Part shown: piece after piece, positions 40,712 to 50,217 of the stretch
How the letters are laid out: each line of letters starts with the position of its first letter
Position numbering within the stretch: position 1 is the stretch's first letter
Assembly (NCBI RefSeq): GCF_020400605.1
Contig: NZ_JAINRD010000009.1
Span: forward strand, 1 to 64,000
DNA from: Streptomyces aculeolatus
GTDB taxonomy: Bacteria > Actinomycetota > Actinomycetes > Streptomycetales > Streptomycetaceae
DNA length: 64,000 nt
Direction of reading: 5' to 3'
Made by a program: the position numbers and the translations under genes
The notes under the pieces: model-generated
What the model saw: the letters and a program-made list of their open reading frames with translations, nothing else
What the model was told of the DNA's origin: nothing
The model's database searches: none

Positions 40712-41691
40712 AGTCGCTCGGCACCTACCTGCGGTGGGACACCGCCGTCGGCATCCTGCTGATCGCGGTGTTCCTGGCCGGCACCTCGTCCACCGACGGC
40801 TTCGCCTCCACCGGCAACATGTCCGCCGCGCTCAACGACACCGCCGAGATCGCCCTCATCGCGCTGCCGATGACGCTGCTCGTCGTCGCCGGCCAGGTCG
40901 ACCTGTCCGTCGCCTCCATGCTCGGCCTGTCCAGCGCGCTCGCGGGCTCCCTGTGGGACGCGGGGTACGCCTTCGAGCTGATCGTGCCGGTCTGCCTGCT
41001 CGCCGGCGCCGCCGGCGGGCTGCTCAACGGCTGGCTCGTCACCCGCGTCGGGCTGCCGCCGCTGGCCGTCACCATCGGCACCCTCACCCTCTACCGGGGC
41101 CTGGCCTCGGTGGTCCTCGGCGACAAGGCCGTCGCGGGCTTCCCCGACACCTACTCCCGGTGGGCCTCCTCCACCGAGACCGTGCCGGGCACCTTCGTGC
41201 CGTACCCCATCGCGCTCTTCGCGGTCCTCGCCGTCCTCGCCGCCGTGCTGCTGCACATGACCGGCTTCGGCCGCTCGCTGTACGCCATCGGCGCCCAGGA
41301 GGACGCCGCGTGGTTCGCCGGCATCCGCGTCAAGCGCATCAAGCTCGCGCTCTTCGTCGTCTCCGGCCTGATGGCGTCCTTCGCCGGCATCGTCTACACG
41401 CTGCGCTACGGCAGCGCCCGCGCCGACAACGGCCTCGGCCTCGAACTCGTCGTCATCGCCTCCGTCCTCCTCGGCGGCGTCGACTTCAACGGCGGCAAGG
41501 GCACCCTCGGCGGCGCCGTCGCCGGCGTGCTCCTCATCGGCCTGCTCAACAACCTGCTCACCCTCAACGACGTGGCGAACGAGATCCGCGTGATCGTCAC
41601 CGGGCTGCTGCTCATCGCCTCCGTACTCGCCCCGCGCGCCGTCTCCGCGCTCGCGGAGCGCCGCAGCCGCCGCCTCGCGGCGGCCCCCTGA
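40708..41691 (+). CDS. Rhamnose ABC importer permease 2
   Basis: 327-residue membrane protein of the same family as the preceding permease, with G-Q-V-D-L-S-V-A-S near residue 62 and Y-A-I-G-A-Q-E-D-A-A-W-F-A-G-I near 192. The GTG at 40708 overlaps the previous stop as GTGA. Two different permeases indicate a heterodimeric channel, as in rhamnose importers of other bacteria. Confidence 0.92.
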   Translation: MKSLGTYLRWDTAVGILLIAVFLAGTSSTDGFASTGNMSAALNDTAEIALIALPMTLLVVAGQVDLSVASMLGLSSALAGSLWDAGYAFELIVPVCLLAGAAGGLLNGWLVTRVGLPPLAVTIGTLTLYRGLASVVLGDKAVAGFPDTYSRWASSTETVPGTFVPYPIALFAVLAVLAAVLLHMTGFGRSLYAIGAQEDAAWFAGIRVKRIKLALFVVSGLMASFAGIVYTLRYGSARADNGLGLELVVIASVLLGGVDFNGGKGTLGGAVAGVLLIGLLNNLLTLNDVANEIRVIVTGLLLIASVLAPRAVSALAERRSRRLAAAP

Positions 41692-41767
41692 CCCCCGTCC
41701 CCACGGCACCGACCCTCCGACCCCCGCTCCGCGGACCCGCGGAACCGAACGCGAAAGGTTCACCCGC

Positions 41768-42841
41768 ATGCGTAACAAGAGCCGCACCCTCGCCGCGACA
41801 GCCGCGCTGTGCGCCCTCACCCTGGCGGTCGGCGCCTGCTCCGGCACCACCAAGGACGACGCGGAGAGCGACGCCAAGGAACAGGTCTCCGACGCCACCG
41901 CGAACCCGGACGCGCCGCTGGAGAAGGGCCTGAAGATCGCGTTCCTGCCCAAGCAGATCAACAACCCGTACGAGCAGATCGTCGACGAGGCGGGCATCGA
42001 GGCGAGCGCGGAGTTCGACGCCGAGGCCAAGGAGGTCGGGCCCTCCGACGCCAAGGCGTCCTCGCAGGTCTCGTACATCAACACCCTCGTCCAGCAGCGC
42101 CAGGACGCCATCCTCATCGCCGCCAACGACCCCAACGCGGTCTGCGGCCCGCTGAAGACGGCCATGCAGCAGGACATCAAGGTGGTCGCCTACGACTCCG
42201 ACACCGCCAAGGACTGCCGCCAGCTCTTCATCAACCAGGCCAGCTCGGAGGAGATCGGCCGCAGCCAGGTGCAGCGCATCGCGGAACAGCTCGACCACAA
42301 GGGCCAGATCGCCATCCTGTCGGCGACCCAGAACGCGACGAACCAGAACACCTGGATCGACTTCATGAAGGACGAGCTGAAGAAGCCCGAGTACAAGGAC
42401 ATGGAGCTGGTCAAGGTCGCCTACGGCGACGACGACGACCAGAAGTCCTTCCAGGAGACCCAGGGGCTGCTCAAGGCGTACCCGGAGCTGAAGGGCATCA
42501 TCTCGCCCACCACCGTCGGCATCGCCGCCGCCGCCCGCTACATCAGCTCCTCCGACTACAAGGGCGAGGTCGTCCTCAACGGCCTCGGCACGCCGAACCA
42601 GATGCGCAAGTTCATCAAGGACGGCACCGTCGAGGAGTTCTCCCTCTGGGACCCCAAGGACCTCGGCTACCTCGGCGCCTACGCCGCCGCCGCGCTGGCC
42701 TCCGGCCAGATCACCGGCAAGGAGGGCGAGACGTTCGAGGCCGGCCGGCTCGGCGAGTACACCGTCGGCAAGGACGGCGAGGTCATCCTCGGCCCGCCGA
42801 CCGTGTTCGACGAGAAGAACATCGACGAGTACGACTTCTGA
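41768..42841 (+). CDS. Rhamnose ABC importer substrate-binding lipoprotein
   Basis: 357 residues. The signal ends in a lipobox (L-A-V-G-A-C, Cys24), so the protein is anchored on the outer face of the membrane. The mature part is a periplasmic-binding-protein-1 fold (RbsB/RhaS type): K-I-A-F-L-P-K-Q-I-N-N-P-Y at the start, A-I-L-I-A-A-N-D-P-N and V-V-A-Y-D-S-D-T. It should capture L-rhamnose, judged by position beside the mutarotase and rhamnose genes. It lies 76 bp after permease 2. Confidence 0.92.
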   Translation: MRNKSRTLAATAALCALTLAVGACSGTTKDDAESDAKEQVSDATANPDAPLEKGLKIAFLPKQINNPYEQIVDEAGIEASAEFDAEAKEVGPSDAKASSQVSYINTLVQQRQDAILIAANDPNAVCGPLKTAMQQDIKVVAYDSDTAKDCRQLFINQASSEEIGRSQVQRIAEQLDHKGQIAILSATQNATNQNTWIDFMKDELKKPEYKDMELVKVAYGDDDDQKSFQETQGLLKAYPELKGIISPTTVGIAAAARYISSSDYKGEVVLNGLGTPNQMRKFIKDGTVEEFSLWDPKDLGYLGAYAAAALASGQITGKEGETFEAGRLGEYTVGKDGEVILGPPTVFDEKNIDEYDF

Positions 42842-43176
42842 TGGCCGGCGCAGGACCGCGCCGCGTCTGCTTCCTGCTGAAGGTGCGCGCCGACCGGCTG
42901 GCGGAGTACCGCGAGCGGCACGCGGCCGTCTGGCCGGACATGCTCGCCGCGCTCTCCGCCGCCGGCTGGCGCAACTACTCGCTCTTCCTGCGCGACGACG
43001 GCCTCCTCGTCGGTTACCTGGAGACGCCGGACTTCGCCGCCGCGCAGGCGGCGATGGCCGCGAGCGACGTCAACGCGCGCTGGCAGGCCGAGATGGCCCC
43101 GTTCTTCGAGGCGCTCGACGGCGCCGCGCCGGACGCGGCCCTGCGCCCCCTGACAGAGGTCTTCCACCTCGACTGA
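42841..43176 (+). CDS. rhaM: L-rhamnose mutarotase
   Basis: 111 residues, normal for RhaM. Family residues include the catalytic-type His in E-R-H-A-A-V-W-P-D-M (H27), the Tyr in W-R-N-Y-S-L-F-L, and the end W-Q-A-E-M-A-P-F-F. It interconverts alpha- and beta-anomers of L-rhamnose so that the isomerase receives its preferred form. The ATG overlaps the binding-protein stop by one base. Confidence 0.93.
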   Translation: MAGAGPRRVCFLLKVRADRLAEYRERHAAVWPDMLAALSAAGWRNYSLFLRDDGLLVGYLETPDFAAAQAAMAASDVNARWQAEMAPFFEALDGAAPDAALRPLTEVFHLD

Positions 43177-43186
43177 GGACCCCCAC

Positions 43187-44653
43187 ATGAGACTGCTCTC
43201 CCGCCCCCTCGTGAAGCCCGCGCTCCTGGCCGCCGCCCTGCTGCTGACGGCGACCGTCGTTCCTGCCGCCGCGGCGGACCCCGGCCCCGCCGCGGCGGCG
43301 GGTCCGCCGCCGGCACCCGGCCCGTCGCTGACCCGGATCGCCGACACCGAACTCGACCCGGAGGCGGTCTTCTTCGTCTCGTACGACGGCCTGGTCAACA
43401 ACAGCTCCTTCACGAAGAGCGGCATCCTCACGCACGAGCGCCACCAGTACGCGGCCTGGTACACCGCGGACCGCAGCGCCGTCGTCGCCCGCCGGGCGCT
43501 CGGCGAGCGGGAGTGGGAGACCGTCACCCTGGACCACCGGCTGAAGTACGACGACTCCCACAACGTCATTTCACTCGGCGTGTCCGCCGCCGACGGCCGG
43601 CTGCACGTCAACATGGACTCCCACTCCGACGGCTTCTTCTACCTCAAGTCCGCGCCGGGCCTGATGAGCCGGCCGAAGGCGCACGAGTGGAACGCGGACG
43701 CCTTCGGGCCCGTGCAGACCTCCCTCGACGGGCTCGCGCTCACCGACCGCTTCACCTACCCCCAGTTCGTCGCCACCCCCGCAGGCGGGCTGCTGCTCAG
43801 CTACCGCGACGGCGTCTCCGGCAACGGGCGCAACGCCCTGGCCGCGTACGACGGGAAGCGGTGGCGGGCGCTCGGCCAGTGGTCCGGCAGCACCGGCACG
43901 TACACCACCGCCCACGGCAGCAGCACCGCCCGCAACATGTACCTGCACGGCATCGACTACGGCCCCGACGGCACCCTGCACGCCTTCTACACCTGGCGCG
44001 AGCAGAACACCGCCGTCATGTGCGCCCCCGGCGGCCTCAGCAACCACGACACCGGCTACGTCCGCTCCACCGACGACGGCCGCACCTGGACCAACGCCGC
44101 GGGCGAGGCCGTCGGCACCACCGGCGGCACCGACCTCGTGTCGTTCGACGACCCCGGCACCGTCGCCGACCCGCTGAACGCCGACCACGCGCTGATGAAC
44201 CAGGAGCACCAGGCCACCGACTCCGCCGGCCGCCCGCACGCGCTCATCAGCTACGTCCCCGGCCGCTTCGGCCAGTGCGCCACGGACTACGTCGCCGACC
44301 GCAGGGCGAACGCCCGCGCCTTCCACGTCCGCCGCGACGACGCGGGCCGCTGGCACAAGACCGAGATCCCGGTGCCGCTGGAGTCCACCCAGCGCTCCAA
44401 GCTCGCCTTCGACCGCTACGACAACGCCTACGCCGTGCTGCCCTACGGCCGCGTCGCCGCCGCCTCCGCCGCCTCCGGCTGGACCGACTGGAAGGTCCTC
44501 TTCGACGGCGCGGGCCTCGACGCCTTCGGCGAGGTGATCCTGGACGAGACCCGGCTCGCCCAGGACGGCGTCCTGTCCTTCATGTACCAGCAGAAGTCCA
44601 CCGGTACCACGCCCTCGCCGCTGCGCACCGTGGACTTCGCCCTGCCCCGCTAG
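43187..44653 (+). CDS. Secreted BNR-4 repeat protein, possible polysaccharide lyase or glycosidase
   Basis: 488 residues. A Sec signal (about residues 1-30) is followed by a Pro/Ala linker and a propeller-type BNR-4 domain: K-Y-D-D-S-H-N-V-I-S-L-G, H-V-N-M-D-S-H-S-D, R-F-T-Y-P-Q-F and N-Q-E-H-Q-A. BNR-4 proteins include ulvan lyases of families PL24/PL25, which attack rhamnose-rich ulvan. Conserved His, Arg and Tyr in these segments could be catalytic. It lies 10 bp after rhaM in the importer operon, so an extracellular role on a rhamnose-containing polymer is likely. The actual activity is unknown. Confidence 0.78.
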   Translation: MRLLSRPLVKPALLAAALLLTATVVPAAAADPGPAAAAGPPPAPGPSLTRIADTELDPEAVFFVSYDGLVNNSSFTKSGILTHERHQYAAWYTADRSAVVARRALGEREWETVTLDHRLKYDDSHNVISLGVSAADGRLHVNMDSHSDGFFYLKSAPGLMSRPKAHEWNADAFGPVQTSLDGLALTDRFTYPQFVATPAGGLLLSYRDGVSGNGRNALAAYDGKRWRALGQWSGSTGTYTTAHGSSTARNMYLHGIDYGPDGTLHAFYTWREQNTAVMCAPGGLSNHDTGYVRSTDDGRTWTNAAGEAVGTTGGTDLVSFDDPGTVADPLNADHALMNQEHQATDSAGRPHALISYVPGRFGQCATDYVADRRANARAFHVRRDDAGRWHKTEIPVPLESTQRSKLAFDRYDNAYAVLPYGRVAAASAASGWTDWKVLFDGAGLDAFGEVILDETRLAQDGVLSFMYQQKSTGTTPSPLRTVDFALPR

Positions 44654-44675
44654 GCGCAACCGCAAGGAGCCACCC

Positions 44676-46121
44676 ATGACGACCGCACGCACCCCCGCCA
44701 CCGCCCGCCGGCCCCGCATCGGCCTGGTCGCGGGCGGACTCGGCGCGTACTGGCCGCAGTTCCCCGACCTGCTGCCGCAGCTCGAGCGCTCCGCCGCGCG
44801 GGTCGCCGAGCGGATGGCCGGCTTCGACGCCGAGGTCGTCGACGTCGGCTTCATCTCCGACGCCCCCGAGGGCGCCGCCGCGGCGGAGAAGCTGCGCGCC
44901 GCGGACTGCGACCTGATCGTCGGCTTCCTCACCACGTACATGACCGCGACGATGCTCGTGCCGGTCGCGCAGCGCAGCGGTGCGCCCGTCCTGCTGATCA
45001 ACCTGCAGCCCACCGAGGCGATGGACCACGCCGACTTCGACACCGGCCAGTGGCTCGCCTACTGCGGCGCCTGCCCGCTGCCCGAGATGGCCAACGCCTT
45101 CGAGCGCTGCGGCGTCCCCTTCCGCTCCGTCTCCGGGCATCTGGAGGACGAGCGGGCCTGGGCCCGGATCGGCCGCTGGATCCGGGCGGCGGGGGTACGC
45201 GCCGTGCTGCGCGGCGGCCGGCACGGGCTGATGGGCCACCTCTACCCGGGCATGTACGACGTCTCCACCGACCTCACCATGGTCACCGCGAACCTCGGCG
45301 GCCACGTCGAGGTGCTGGAGTTCGACGACCTGCGGGTACGGGCCGAGAAGGCCGGCGACGCCGAGGTGGCGGCCAAGCTCGCCGAGACCCGCGAGGTCTT
45401 CGACCTCGACGCGACCGTCGACCCGGACGACCTCGCCTGGGCGGCGCGGGTGTCGGTCGGCCTCGACCGGCTCGTCGCCGACTTCGACCTCGACTCCCTC
45501 GCGTACTACCACCGCGGCCTGGACGGCGAGACGCACGAGCGGCTGGGCGCCGGCATGATCCTCGGCGCCTCGCTGCTCACCGCCCGCGGCATCCCCGCCG
45601 CCGGCGAGTACGAACTGCGCACGTCGCTCGCCATGCTCGTCGCCGACCGGTTGGGCGCCGGCGGCTCGTTCACCGAGATGCAGGCGCTGAACTTCCGCGA
45701 CGGCGTGGTGGAGATGGGCCACGACGGGCCCGGGCACCTGGCGATCAGCGAGGGCCGGCCGCTGCTGCGCGGCCTCGGCGTCTACCACGGCAAGCGCGGC
45801 TGGGGGGTGTCCGTGGAGTTCGACGTACGGCACGGGCCGGTCACCGCCGTCGGCCTCGGCCAGACCCGCGACGGCCGCTACCGGCTCATCACGTCCGCCG
45901 GCACCGTCACCCCGGGGCCGCTGCTGGCCATCGGCAACACCACCTCGCGCGTCGACTTCGGCCGCGATCCCGGGGAGTGGTGCGACGAGTGGAGCGCGAG
46001 CGGCGTCGGCCACCACTGGGCGCTGGCGACCGGGGACCTGCGGCCCGAGCTGCGGGCGCTCGCGGACCTCGCAGGACTGGACCTGGTGGAGGTCGCCGGG
46101 ACCGGCGAAGGCCATGCGTAG
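44676..46121 (+). CDS. L-arabinose/L-fucose isomerase-family protein, substrate unknown
   Basis: 481 residues. The fold's N-terminal Rossmann-like part begins R-I-G-L-V-A-G-G-L-G-A-Y-W-P-Q-F. The metal site expected of AraA-like isomerases is present: E in G-E-Y-E-L-R-T, E in S-F-T-E-M-Q-A-L-N-F and H in M-G-H-D-G-P-G-H. It is therefore probably active on a sugar, but the rhamnose pathway already has rhaI. A different deoxysugar or uronic acid released with rhamnose is a plausible substrate. The ATG at 44676 has AAGGAG at 44664-44669. Confidence 0.8.
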   Translation: MTTARTPATARRPRIGLVAGGLGAYWPQFPDLLPQLERSAARVAERMAGFDAEVVDVGFISDAPEGAAAAEKLRAADCDLIVGFLTTYMTATMLVPVAQRSGAPVLLINLQPTEAMDHADFDTGQWLAYCGACPLPEMANAFERCGVPFRSVSGHLEDERAWARIGRWIRAAGVRAVLRGGRHGLMGHLYPGMYDVSTDLTMVTANLGGHVEVLEFDDLRVRAEKAGDAEVAAKLAETREVFDLDATVDPDDLAWAARVSVGLDRLVADFDLDSLAYYHRGLDGETHERLGAGMILGASLLTARGIPAAGEYELRTSLAMLVADRLGAGGSFTEMQALNFRDGVVEMGHDGPGHLAISEGRPLLRGLGVYHGKRGWGVSVEFDVRHGPVTAVGLGQTRDGRYRLITSAGTVTPGPLLAIGNTTSRVDFGRDPGEWCDEWSASGVGHHWALATGDLRPELRALADLAGLDLVEVAGTGEGHA

Positions 46122-46188
46122 CATGAGCGACGGGCCGCGGCCGGGGCGCGCCGCGAACGACCGGCTGGACGGCTGAAGGGGAACGCGC

Positions 46189-47211
46189 GTGGGGCGCATG
46201 GTGGGCATCAAGGACGTCGCGCGGCACGCGGGCGTCTCCGTCGGCACCGTGTCGAACGTCATCAACCGGCCCGACAGCGTGGCCGCCGCCACCCGCGAAC
46301 GGGTGCAGGCGGCCATCGACCGGCTCGGCTACGTACGCAGCGAGTCGGCGCGGCAGCTGCGCGCCGGGCGCAGCCGCATCATCGCGCTGCTCGTGCTCGA
46401 CATGACCAACCCGTTCTTCGTCGACGTCGCGACCGGGGCCGAGCGCGCCGCCCGCGAGGCCGGCCTCGGCGTGATGCTCTGCAACAGCGCGCAGAGCCCC
46501 GCCGAGGAGGCCGAGTACCTGGGCCTCTTCGCCGAGCAGCGGGTGCGCGGCGTGCTCGTCACCCCGGCGGACACCAGCGGGCGCACCCTGGAGTCCTTCG
46601 GCCGGCACGGCATCCCGTACGTCTTCGTCGACCGCACCGTCGCCAGCGCGGACGCCTGCTCGGTCTCGCTGGACGACGTCCAGGGCGGCGTGCTCGCCGC
46701 CCGTCACCTGATCGGCGCAGGACACTCCTCCCTGGCCTACGTCAGCGGCCCCATGCAGCTCCCGCAGTGCCAGGACCGCCACACCGGCGCCCTGGCGGCC
46801 CTCGCCGAGGAGGGGCTGGGGCCGGACGCGCTGGTGCACGTCGAGACGGAGCAGATGGACGTCGCCGCGGGCCGGGACGCCGGGGCCCGGCTGCTGGGCA
46901 TGTCACCGCGCCCGTCGGCGGTGTTCTGCGCCAACGACCTCCTCGCGCTCGGCGTGCTCCAGACCCTCTTCGCGGCCGGCGTCTCGGTGCCGGGCGACAT
47001 CGCGCTCGTCGGCTACGACGACATCGAGTTCGCCGCCGCGGCGGCGGTCCCGCTGACCTCGGTCCGCCAGCCGGCGCACCGGATGGGGCGGGAGGCGGCG
47101 GAGCTGCTGATCGAGGAGACGGAACAGGGCGTCGAGCACCACGACCACCAGCGGATCGTCCTCCAGCCGGAGCTGGTCGTACGCAGCTCCAGCCTCAGAC
47201 AGCAGCGCTGA
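46189..47211 (+). CDS. LacI family repressor of the rhamnose region
   Basis: 340 residues. The N-terminal DNA-binding domain is G-I-K-D-V-A-R-H-A-G-V-S-V-G-T-V-S-N-V, followed by a hinge helix and a periplasmic-binding-like ligand domain. It starts with GTG at 46189, preceded by AAGGGG. It is the last gene of the importer operon, 67 bp after the isomerase-like gene, and its 3' end overlaps the convergent monooxygenase gene by 17 bp. It likely binds the palindromes at 37981 and 38123 and releases them with rhamnose or a derivative. Confidence 0.92.
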   Translation: MGRMVGIKDVARHAGVSVGTVSNVINRPDSVAAATRERVQAAIDRLGYVRSESARQLRAGRSRIIALLVLDMTNPFFVDVATGAERAAREAGLGVMLCNSAQSPAEEAEYLGLFAEQRVRGVLVTPADTSGRTLESFGRHGIPYVFVDRTVASADACSVSLDDVQGGVLAARHLIGAGHSSLAYVSGPMQLPQCQDRHTGALAALAEEGLGPDALVHVETEQMDVAAGRDAGARLLGMSPRPSAVFCANDLLALGVLQTLFAAGVSVPGDIALVGYDDIEFAAAAAVPLTSVRQPAHRMGREAAELLIEETEQGVEHHDHQRIVLQPELVVRSSSLRQQR

Positions 47212-48307
47212 CAGCGCCGGGCTCCGCGGGCAGCGGACCGGGCGCCTCCGCCAGCAGGCGGGTCAGCTCGCGGACCGCCGCCCGGCCGGCGCGGTTGGCG
47301 CCGATCGTGCTCGCCGACGGGCCGTAGCCCACGAGGTGGATCCGCGGGTCGCGGGCCGCGCGGGTGCCCTCCATCCGGATCCCGCCGCCCGGCTCGCGGA
47401 GCTTCAGGGGCGCCAGGTGGTCGACGGCCGCGCGGAAGCCCGTCGCCCACAGGATCGCGTCCGCCCGGAACACCGTGCCGTCCGCCCAGGCCACGCCCTC
47501 CGGCGTGATCCGCTCGAACATCGGCCGGCGCACCAGCACGCCCGCCGCCATTGCGGCGCGCATCTCGTCCGTCAGCGGGAGTCCGGTCACGCCGACCACG
47601 CTCTTCGGCGGCAGCCCGGCCCGTACCCGCTCCTCGACCCTGGCCACGACCGCGCGGCCCCAGTCCTCGTCGAACGGGCCCTCCCGCCACACCGGCGGCC
47701 TGCGCGTCACCCAGGCGGTCTCCGCCGCCGTCCCGGCCAGCTCCAGCAGGTGCTGTGTGCCCGAGGCGCCGCCGCCGACGACCACGACGCGCTGCCCGGC
47801 GAACTCCTGGGGGCCGCGGTACTGCGCCGTGTGGAGCTGCCGGCCGGCGAACGCCTCCTGGCCCGGGTAGCGCGGCCAGAACGGCCGGTCCCAGGTGCCG
47901 GTGGCGTTGACCAGGGCGCGCGCCGACCACGTGCCCGCGTCGGTGGCCACCAGCAGCCGCCCGGCCTCGCCCCCGGAGCCCTCGCGCACCTCCGTCACGT
48001 TCACCGGCCGGCGCACCGGCAGCGCGAAGGCGCGCTCGTACGCGCCGAAGTACGCGCCGACGACGTCCGCGGCCGGCCGGCCCGTATCCGCGTCGGCGGC
48101 GGCCAGCGGCATGCCCGGCAGGTCGTGCACGCGGTGCGCCTTGCCGTACGTCAGCGTCGGCCAGCGGAACTGCCACGCGCCGCCCGGGCCGGGGGAGTGG
48201 TCCAGGACCACGAAGTCCAGGCCCGCGCGGCGCAGGAAGTACGCGGCCGAAAGACCGGCCTGGCCGGCGCCGATCACCACCACCTGCGTCCGTACGATGC
48301 CGCTCAT
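47195..48307 (-). CDS. Flavin-dependent monooxygenase / NAD(P)-binding oxidoreductase
   Basis: 370 residues. The N-terminal FAD motif is V-V-V-I-G-A-G-Q-A-G-L-S-A. A second nucleotide motif V-V-V-V-G-G-G-A-S-G lies near residue 170, and A-T-G-F near 300 closes the family pattern. This resembles the CzcO-like flavoproteins often linked to lyso- or siderophore-like oxidation, though many are uncharacterised. A region F-R-W-P-T-L-T-Y-G-K lies near residue 48. It starts at ATG 48307 and is divergent from the YjbQ gene. Confidence 0.88.
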   Translation of the reverse strand: MSGIVRTQVVVIGAGQAGLSAAYFLRRAGLDFVVLDHSPGPGGAWQFRWPTLTYGKAHRVHDLPGMPLAAADADTGRPAADVVGAYFGAYERAFALPVRRPVNVTEVREGSGGEAGRLLVATDAGTWSARALVNATGTWDRPFWPRYPGQEAFAGRQLHTAQYRGPQEFAGQRVVVVGGGASGTQHLLELAGTAAETAWVTRRPPVWREGPFDEDWGRAVVARVEERVRAGLPPKSVVGVTGLPLTDEMRAAMAAGVLVRRPMFERITPEGVAWADGTVFRADAILWATGFRAAVDHLAPLKLREPGGGIRMEGTRAARDPRIHLVGYGPSASTIGANRAGRAAVRELTRLLAEAPGPLPAEPGAVSAAV

Positions 48308-48362
48308 GTGTGCGCCAACGCCTGTGGCGGCACGGATCTTCCCCATGCGCGATGCTGGCCCC

Positions 48363-48785
48363 ATGACCGACGGCTTTACGACATACGTGCTCCGGATCAC
48401 CACCGGGGCCGGCGAGACCGTGCACGACCTCACCGCGGACTGCGACGCCTTCCTGCGCGAGGCCGCCGACGGCCGCGACGGGCTCCTCAACGTCTTCGTC
48501 CCGCACGCCACCGCGGGTATCGCGATCATCGAGACGGGCGCCGGCAGCGACGACGACCTCCTGGCCGCGCTGCACGACCTGCTGCCCGCCGACGACCGCT
48601 GGAGCCACCGGCACGGCAGCCCCGGCCACGGCCGCGACCACGTGCTGCCCGCGCTGGTGCCGCCGCACGCCACGCTGCCGGTGATCGGCGGCCGGCTGGA
48701 GCTGGGCACCTGGCAGTCGGTGGTGCTGGTCGACACCAACCGCGACAACCCGCAGCGCAGCGTGCGGCTGTCGTTCCTCGGCTGA
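48363..48785 (+). CDS. YjbQ family protein (secondary thiamine-phosphate synthase enzyme-like)
   Basis: 140 residues, the normal length. The family pattern is clear: G-L-L-N-V-F-V-P-H-A-T-A-G-I-A-I, a C-terminal G-T-W-Q-S-V-V-L-V-D-T-N, and H-G-S-P-G-H-G-R-D-H with His ligands. YjbQ proteins have weak thiamine-phosphate synthase activity, and their true role is unclear. It starts at ATG 48363, 55 bp from the divergent monooxygenase start, so they may share a control region. Confidence 0.9.
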   Translation: MTDGFTTYVLRITTGAGETVHDLTADCDAFLREAADGRDGLLNVFVPHATAGIAIIETGAGSDDDLLAALHDLLPADDRWSHRHGSPGHGRDHVLPALVPPHATLPVIGGRLELGTWQSVVLVDTNRDNPQRSVRLSFLG

Positions 48786-48937
48786 GCACGGCGGTCGGCC
48801 CGCCGGGGCGTGGCGCGGAGGTCGTCTGGTGCTGATCCACTTCGGATGACACCATTCCCAGCGATCACCTGCGCAACATCTCCCCCATCTGCCGTGCAGC
48901 GCAAGGCTGTTCGCGGCCGAGAAGGAAGGACGCTCCC

Positions 48938-49990
48938 ATGCTGAGACGCAGGGCTTACGCCGTCTTGCCGGCACTGCTGCTCACCGCGGCCGCCGCCGCG
49001 CCGGCCACCGCCGGGACGGCACCGGAACAGCCGGTGGCCGCGGCCGCCTCCGACGCACCGGTCAGGTTCCTGACGTACAACATCTGCGGCAACAGCCCCA
49101 ACACCGAGGACTGCTCCGCGACCCGCGAGGTGGAGAAGAGGCGCGACGCGGTGGTCGGGCTGGCCCGCGCGGGGAAGAGCGACTTCGTCTTCCTCCAGGA
49201 GGTCTGTTCGCAGCAGTTCGAGACGATAGGCCGGGCCCTGGAGGGCGACGGCTACGGCGGGCACTTCGTCGAGACCTTCCAGCGGCCGGGCGTGTGCGAC
49301 GTGACGGGCCCCGACGGCACGGTCACCAAGGGCGTGTACGGCATCGCCGTCTACGCCAAGGGGCGCCTCACCCCCGGCGAGTCGGTCACGATCGACCCCG
49401 ACGACGACTACACCCGCGCGTACTCCGGACCGGAAGCCTGGCACGCCGCGTGCGTCGAAGCGGAGATCCGCGGCCGGAAGACCCGCGGCTGCTCCGTCCA
49501 CCTCTACCCGCAGTACGACGGCAAGCCGCCGGACATCAACGCCAGGCAGGCCGAGAACCTCGCCGCCGACCCGTGGCTCAACTCCGGCACCCCGGTCGTC
49601 CTCGGCGGCGACTTCAACCCGCTGCACCGCACGGACACGATCCCCGACCGCAACACCACCCCGCGCTCCACCGACCTCGACCCGTTCTACCGGCCCGCGC
49701 TCGGCGGCCACGGACGGCTCATGGAGGTCGACGAGACCGACGCGGCCCGCTTCGACGCCGACTGCAGGGCCGCGACGCCGCGGCCCCGCGCCTGCCGGTC
49801 GGGAGAGCCCACGCACGTCCGCCCCTCGGCGGAGGTGAAGGAGGCGAAGCTCGACTACGTCTTCGTGGACGAGGACCACTTCAAGAATGTCCGGGGCGAC
49901 GCGCTGCCGCGCGACAGCGAGATCTCGGACCACTACCCGCTCGTCGGCTCCGCGACCGTCGCGCACGGCGGCGACGACGAACAGCGGTAG
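48938..49990 (+). CDS. Secreted endonuclease/exonuclease/phosphatase family protein
   Basis: 350 residues. A Sec signal (residues 1-25) leads to a metal-dependent DNase-I-type fold: F-L-T-Y-N-I-C-G-N, F-V-F-L-Q-E-V-C (metal Glu), V-V-L-G-G-D-F-N (catalytic Asp/Asn) and S-D-H-Y-P-L at the end (His). Possible substrates include nucleic acids, sphingomyelin or phosphoinositides. The ATG at 48938 follows an AAGGAAGGA ribosome site. Confidence 0.88.
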   Translation: MLRRRAYAVLPALLLTAAAAAPATAGTAPEQPVAAAASDAPVRFLTYNICGNSPNTEDCSATREVEKRRDAVVGLARAGKSDFVFLQEVCSQQFETIGRALEGDGYGGHFVETFQRPGVCDVTGPDGTVTKGVYGIAVYAKGRLTPGESVTIDPDDDYTRAYSGPEAWHAACVEAEIRGRKTRGCSVHLYPQYDGKPPDINARQAENLAADPWLNSGTPVVLGGDFNPLHRTDTIPDRNTTPRSTDLDPFYRPALGGHGRLMEVDETDAARFDADCRAATPRPRACRSGEPTHVRPSAEVKEAKLDYVFVDEDHFKNVRGDALPRDSEISDHYPLVGSATVAHGGDDEQR

Positions 49991-50006
49991 CCGGCCGCGC
50001 GGCCGG
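49991..50006. terminator. Short palindromic terminator
   Basis: CCGGCCGCGCGGCCGG is a perfect 16-nt palindrome right after the nuclease stop codon (49990). A hairpin without a T-run is consistent with a terminator. Confidence 0.5.
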
Positions 50007-50217
50007 GGGCATTCGGGGACATCCCTGAGGAATACCTCCGGCCCCTCGCGGCATACTGATTCGTAAGCAACCCGGTCGAACCCGCCGGGCCGCCGCGGCG
50101 GTTCCCCGTTGACTGCCCCGCGTCGGCCCGGCCGGCTCCCTCCGCTACCCGGGACCGAGTCGGGCGTGGCAGCCCCCGCGAGGGGCGCGCGCACGAGGGT
50201 CGGAGGTGGAGCCGCTG

